A stretch of DNA of 15,639 nt, from NCBI GenBank assembly GCA_016839955.1, contig JAEOTI010000083.1:1-15639 (forward strand), read 5' to 3'. Under the pieces are notes generated by a model. That model was not told where the DNA came from and did not search any database. It saw only the letters and a list, made by a program, of their open reading frames with translations. A program made the translations under genes and the position numbers. Shown here one piece after another: positions 14,361 to 15,639 of this stretch; positions within the stretch are counted from its first letter, which is position 1; each line of letters starts with the position of its first letter. The DNA is from Candidatus Hodarchaeota archaeon (GTDB taxonomy: Archaea > Asgardarchaeota > Heimdallarchaeia > Hodarchaeales > YT1-057).

Positions 14361-15639
14361 TAGGGGTATAGTGGCTTGATCGCCCCCCAGTCTTCTCGTT
14401 CCGATTACTCAGTTTAGGTAACGGGAAGTCACAGACCACATTTTTCAGAGGATTATCTTCTTTCTTGTGCTGTTGTAGTTTGACGAATTGTTGTTTTCCG
14501 AGACTACAAATATTTAGGCCACCATTACCGTCTCGGTCTCCAGTCCATCCACATTCATTGCACATAAACTGCCTGTCGTTGATAGTTACATTTCGTGAAC
14601 CACATTGAGAACATGTGTGGGTTGTCCACCACTCATTAACCAGTAACGGTAAATGACCGTATTCTAAACTCTTGGTGAAGAGTTTTTCACCTTGTGCTTT
14701 GAACGACCAGCGATGAAGGCGCTTACGGTGTTTCTTAGACGTTTTGTTACTCCTTGTACTAGCTTTCATTCTTACTCCCTTGGTATCCCGGATTTTCTTC
14801 GGCTGACCAATGCTAAGCAGCACAGGTTTGTCTGGCAAACTACTCATCGTTTTCTTCACGACCACATTTCGGAGTTGCTCAGCTACCACATACCTTTTCC
14901 GTCGTAACTTTTGTAGAACACAAGTCTTCCCTAACCGCTGTAATCGAGCGATCCGGTTCTCCAGGGTTTTCAGTCGTGATAACAACAAAAAAATTGTTGG
15001 ATCATTCCCATCGAGAAGGATTGTCCTCTTGTTGTCATTAATTGCATAGACTAAACGCTTGATGCCAAGATCAATGCCCCAGGCTTCATGTAATCGCTCA
15101 AATGTAACGGATTTTTCAATTTTCAAGTGAACAGCATATTGTTTTCGATCACAGTTCCAAACAATGCAAAAAGACTTATGTTGCCAGAAAGACTCTCGAA
15201 GCAGTCGTTCTGCATAGGGATAAACTTGTACCGGCAGAAACAGTTTTTTTCTTTTCTGTAGGGTACTGATACTAACCCAGTACTTGAATTTTGTCGTTTT
15301 GTTAGCTTTCACGAAACTCCCGATCCGATAATCGAACCAGATAGGCTGACGTCGAGTGAGCTCGGGAAAGTGAGGGGATTTCGATAACAACCGGGCTAAA
15401 CGTTCTTCCTTGATAGCTAACCTGTCCTGGGTGTTCGTTAGGATTTTCTCCTTTTTCCCCCTGGTTTTGATAGCGCGAGGTGAAAGAGTCCCGAGTTGAT
15501 GTTCTAGGTTCATCTGACGGTCTTCTAACTTTTGGATCTCAGTCTCTAATTTTCTTACTTTTTTTTGCCATTTGTCCCGTTTGCTTGTCCATGCCTTCAC
15601 CAGTGCAGACGCCCGATCACGACAAGCTTGAGTTAGACC
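14233..15639 (-). CDS. tnpB: TnpB RNA-guided nuclease with rearranged RuvC glutamate, 5'-partial
   Basis: The frame is still open at the right edge (LTQACRDRASAL precedes the ATG at 15600), so the N-terminus lies outside. Residues below are counted from that ATG. A helical, coiled-coil segment (1-75) is followed by the RuvC nuclease: D177 in GIDLGIKRL (RuvC-I), the zinc finger C330/C333...C347/C350, and D357 in GDRDGNGG (RuvC-III). In canonical TnpB the RuvC-II motif reads like 'vIEDLkgIR'; here it is SIGQPKKIR, with Gly265 where Glu is expected. A new Glu, E323, stands in VNEWWTTHTC, where canonical TnpBs have 'VnPxyTSqtC'. That is the alternative glutamate position described for Fanzor and some TnpBs. 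The nuclease is therefore probably active. Its role is RNA-guided cutting that keeps the element in place. The C-terminal ~85 residues are low-complexity because they overlap the omega RNA. It faces map head-on. Confidence 0.88.
   Translation of the reverse strand, partial: GLTQACRDRASALVKAWTSKRDKWQKKVRKLETEIQKLEDRQMNLEHQLGTLSPRAIKTRGKKEKILTNTQDRLAIKEERLARLLSKSPHFPELTRRQPIWFDYRIGSFVKANKTTKFKYWVSISTLQKRKKLFLPVQVYPYAERLLRESFWQHKSFCIVWNCDRKQYAVHLKIEKSVTFERLHEAWGIDLGIKRLVYAINDNKRTILLDGNDPTIFLLLSRLKTLENRIARLQRLGKTCVLQKLRRKRYVVAEQLRNVVVKKTMSSLPDKPVLLSIGQPKKIRDTKGVRMKASTRSNKTSKKHRKRLHRWSFKAQGEKLFTKSLEYGHLPLLVNEWWTTHTCSQCGSRNVTINDRQFMCNECGWTGDRDGNGGLNICSLGKQQFVKLQQHKKEDNPLKNVVCDFPLPKLSNRNEKTGGRSSHYTPNGNVDVNRPRTCNEPALASGGSTKNSGSDSNLFQKPLIYERW
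14236..14256 (-). repeat. Terminal hairpin of the IS right end
   Basis: On the minus strand: CCA, CTCA, loop TCTA, TGAG, a 3-nt bulge, TGG. Subterminal imperfect hairpins are the sites recognised by the TnpA transposase of this family. It overlaps the last codons of tnpB. Confidence 0.5.

Larger units (their letters stand above)
14228..15639 (-). mobile_element. IS200/IS605-type (tnpB-only or tnpB-bearing) element, right part
   Basis: The element carries tnpB on the minus strand and runs off the right edge, so its left end, TAM and any tnpA are not visible. The putative right end, on the minus strand, is a hairpin at 14236-14256 (three bp, a bulge, then four bp around TAGA) followed by GGTAGTTCAC. 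From memory this is the usual ending of many IS605-family elements (GAAGCC-hairpin-GGTAGTTCA). By that reading the element ends at about 14227-14228, within the last codons of map. The exact junction cannot be proved without an empty site. Confidence 0.75.

Noticed and set aside
14233..15639. TnpB as a nuclease-dead repressor (TldR-like)
   Set aside because: The RuvC-II Glu is missing at its usual place, but both aspartates and all four zinc cysteines are intact and a Glu is present at the known alternative position.
1..15639. Search for tRNA, rRNA and CRISPR arrays
   Set aside because: No cloverleaf with a T-loop motif, no rRNA-like block and no evenly spaced repeats were seen.

Overview
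The window is AT-rich, gene-dense archaeal DNA. The archaeal signs are a 2,3-bisphosphoglycerate-independent phosphoglycerate mutase of the archaeal type, a type II methionine aminopeptidase without the bacterial layout, a pilin-type class III signal peptide (RG|VSP), a Pyrococcus-like glyoxylate reductase, mostly weak or absent Shine-Dalgarno sites, and several GTG/TTG starts. Two proteins have a eukaryote-like flavour: an Smc5/6-like ATPase and a longin-like N-terminal domain. Asgard archaea are therefore a reasonable guess, but the sequence alone does not prove it. There are no rRNA or tRNA genes and no CRISPR array.

Layout. (1) 1-497, plus: the 3' part of a membrane-anchored surface protein that runs in from the left. 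(2) 513-3357, minus: tldD followed by its partner pmbA/tldE, an adjacent pair for a TldD/TldE metalloprotease, tail-to-tail with the first gene. (3) 3475-6636, minus: a 1053-residue SMC-family ATPase with Smc5-like head motifs and an Smc6-like hinge, followed by a hairpin plus T-run terminator. (4) 6637-6972: a divergent promoter region in which both candidate TATA elements carry the same 10-mer. (5) 6973-8806, plus: a glyoxylate/hydroxypyruvate reductase and, 13 nt later, an unrecognised all-helical protein with faint Get4 resemblance. (6) 8986-10809, plus: a 607-residue multidomain protein with a longin-like N-terminus, a Pro/Glu-rich linker and an unassigned C-terminal domain. (7) 10810-11161: an intergenic region with several hairpins and an 8-bp perfect dyad. 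(8) 11162-11995, plus: a large type IV pilin-like surface protein. (9) 12094-14231, plus: apgM and map, a compact two-gene unit. (10) about 14228-15639, minus: the right-hand part of an IS200/IS605-type element carrying tnpB, butted against the map stop codon and continuing off the right edge.

The host genes are mostly independent housekeeping functions: peptide processing, glycolysis, N-terminal Met removal and chromosome maintenance. The points most worth a second look are the Smc5/6-like mosaic protein, the TnpB whose RuvC-II glutamate is absent from its usual place but present just before the zinc finger (a Fanzor-like rearrangement), the way the element's right end merges with the end of map, and the two unassigned proteins with possible links to eukaryotic trafficking folds.
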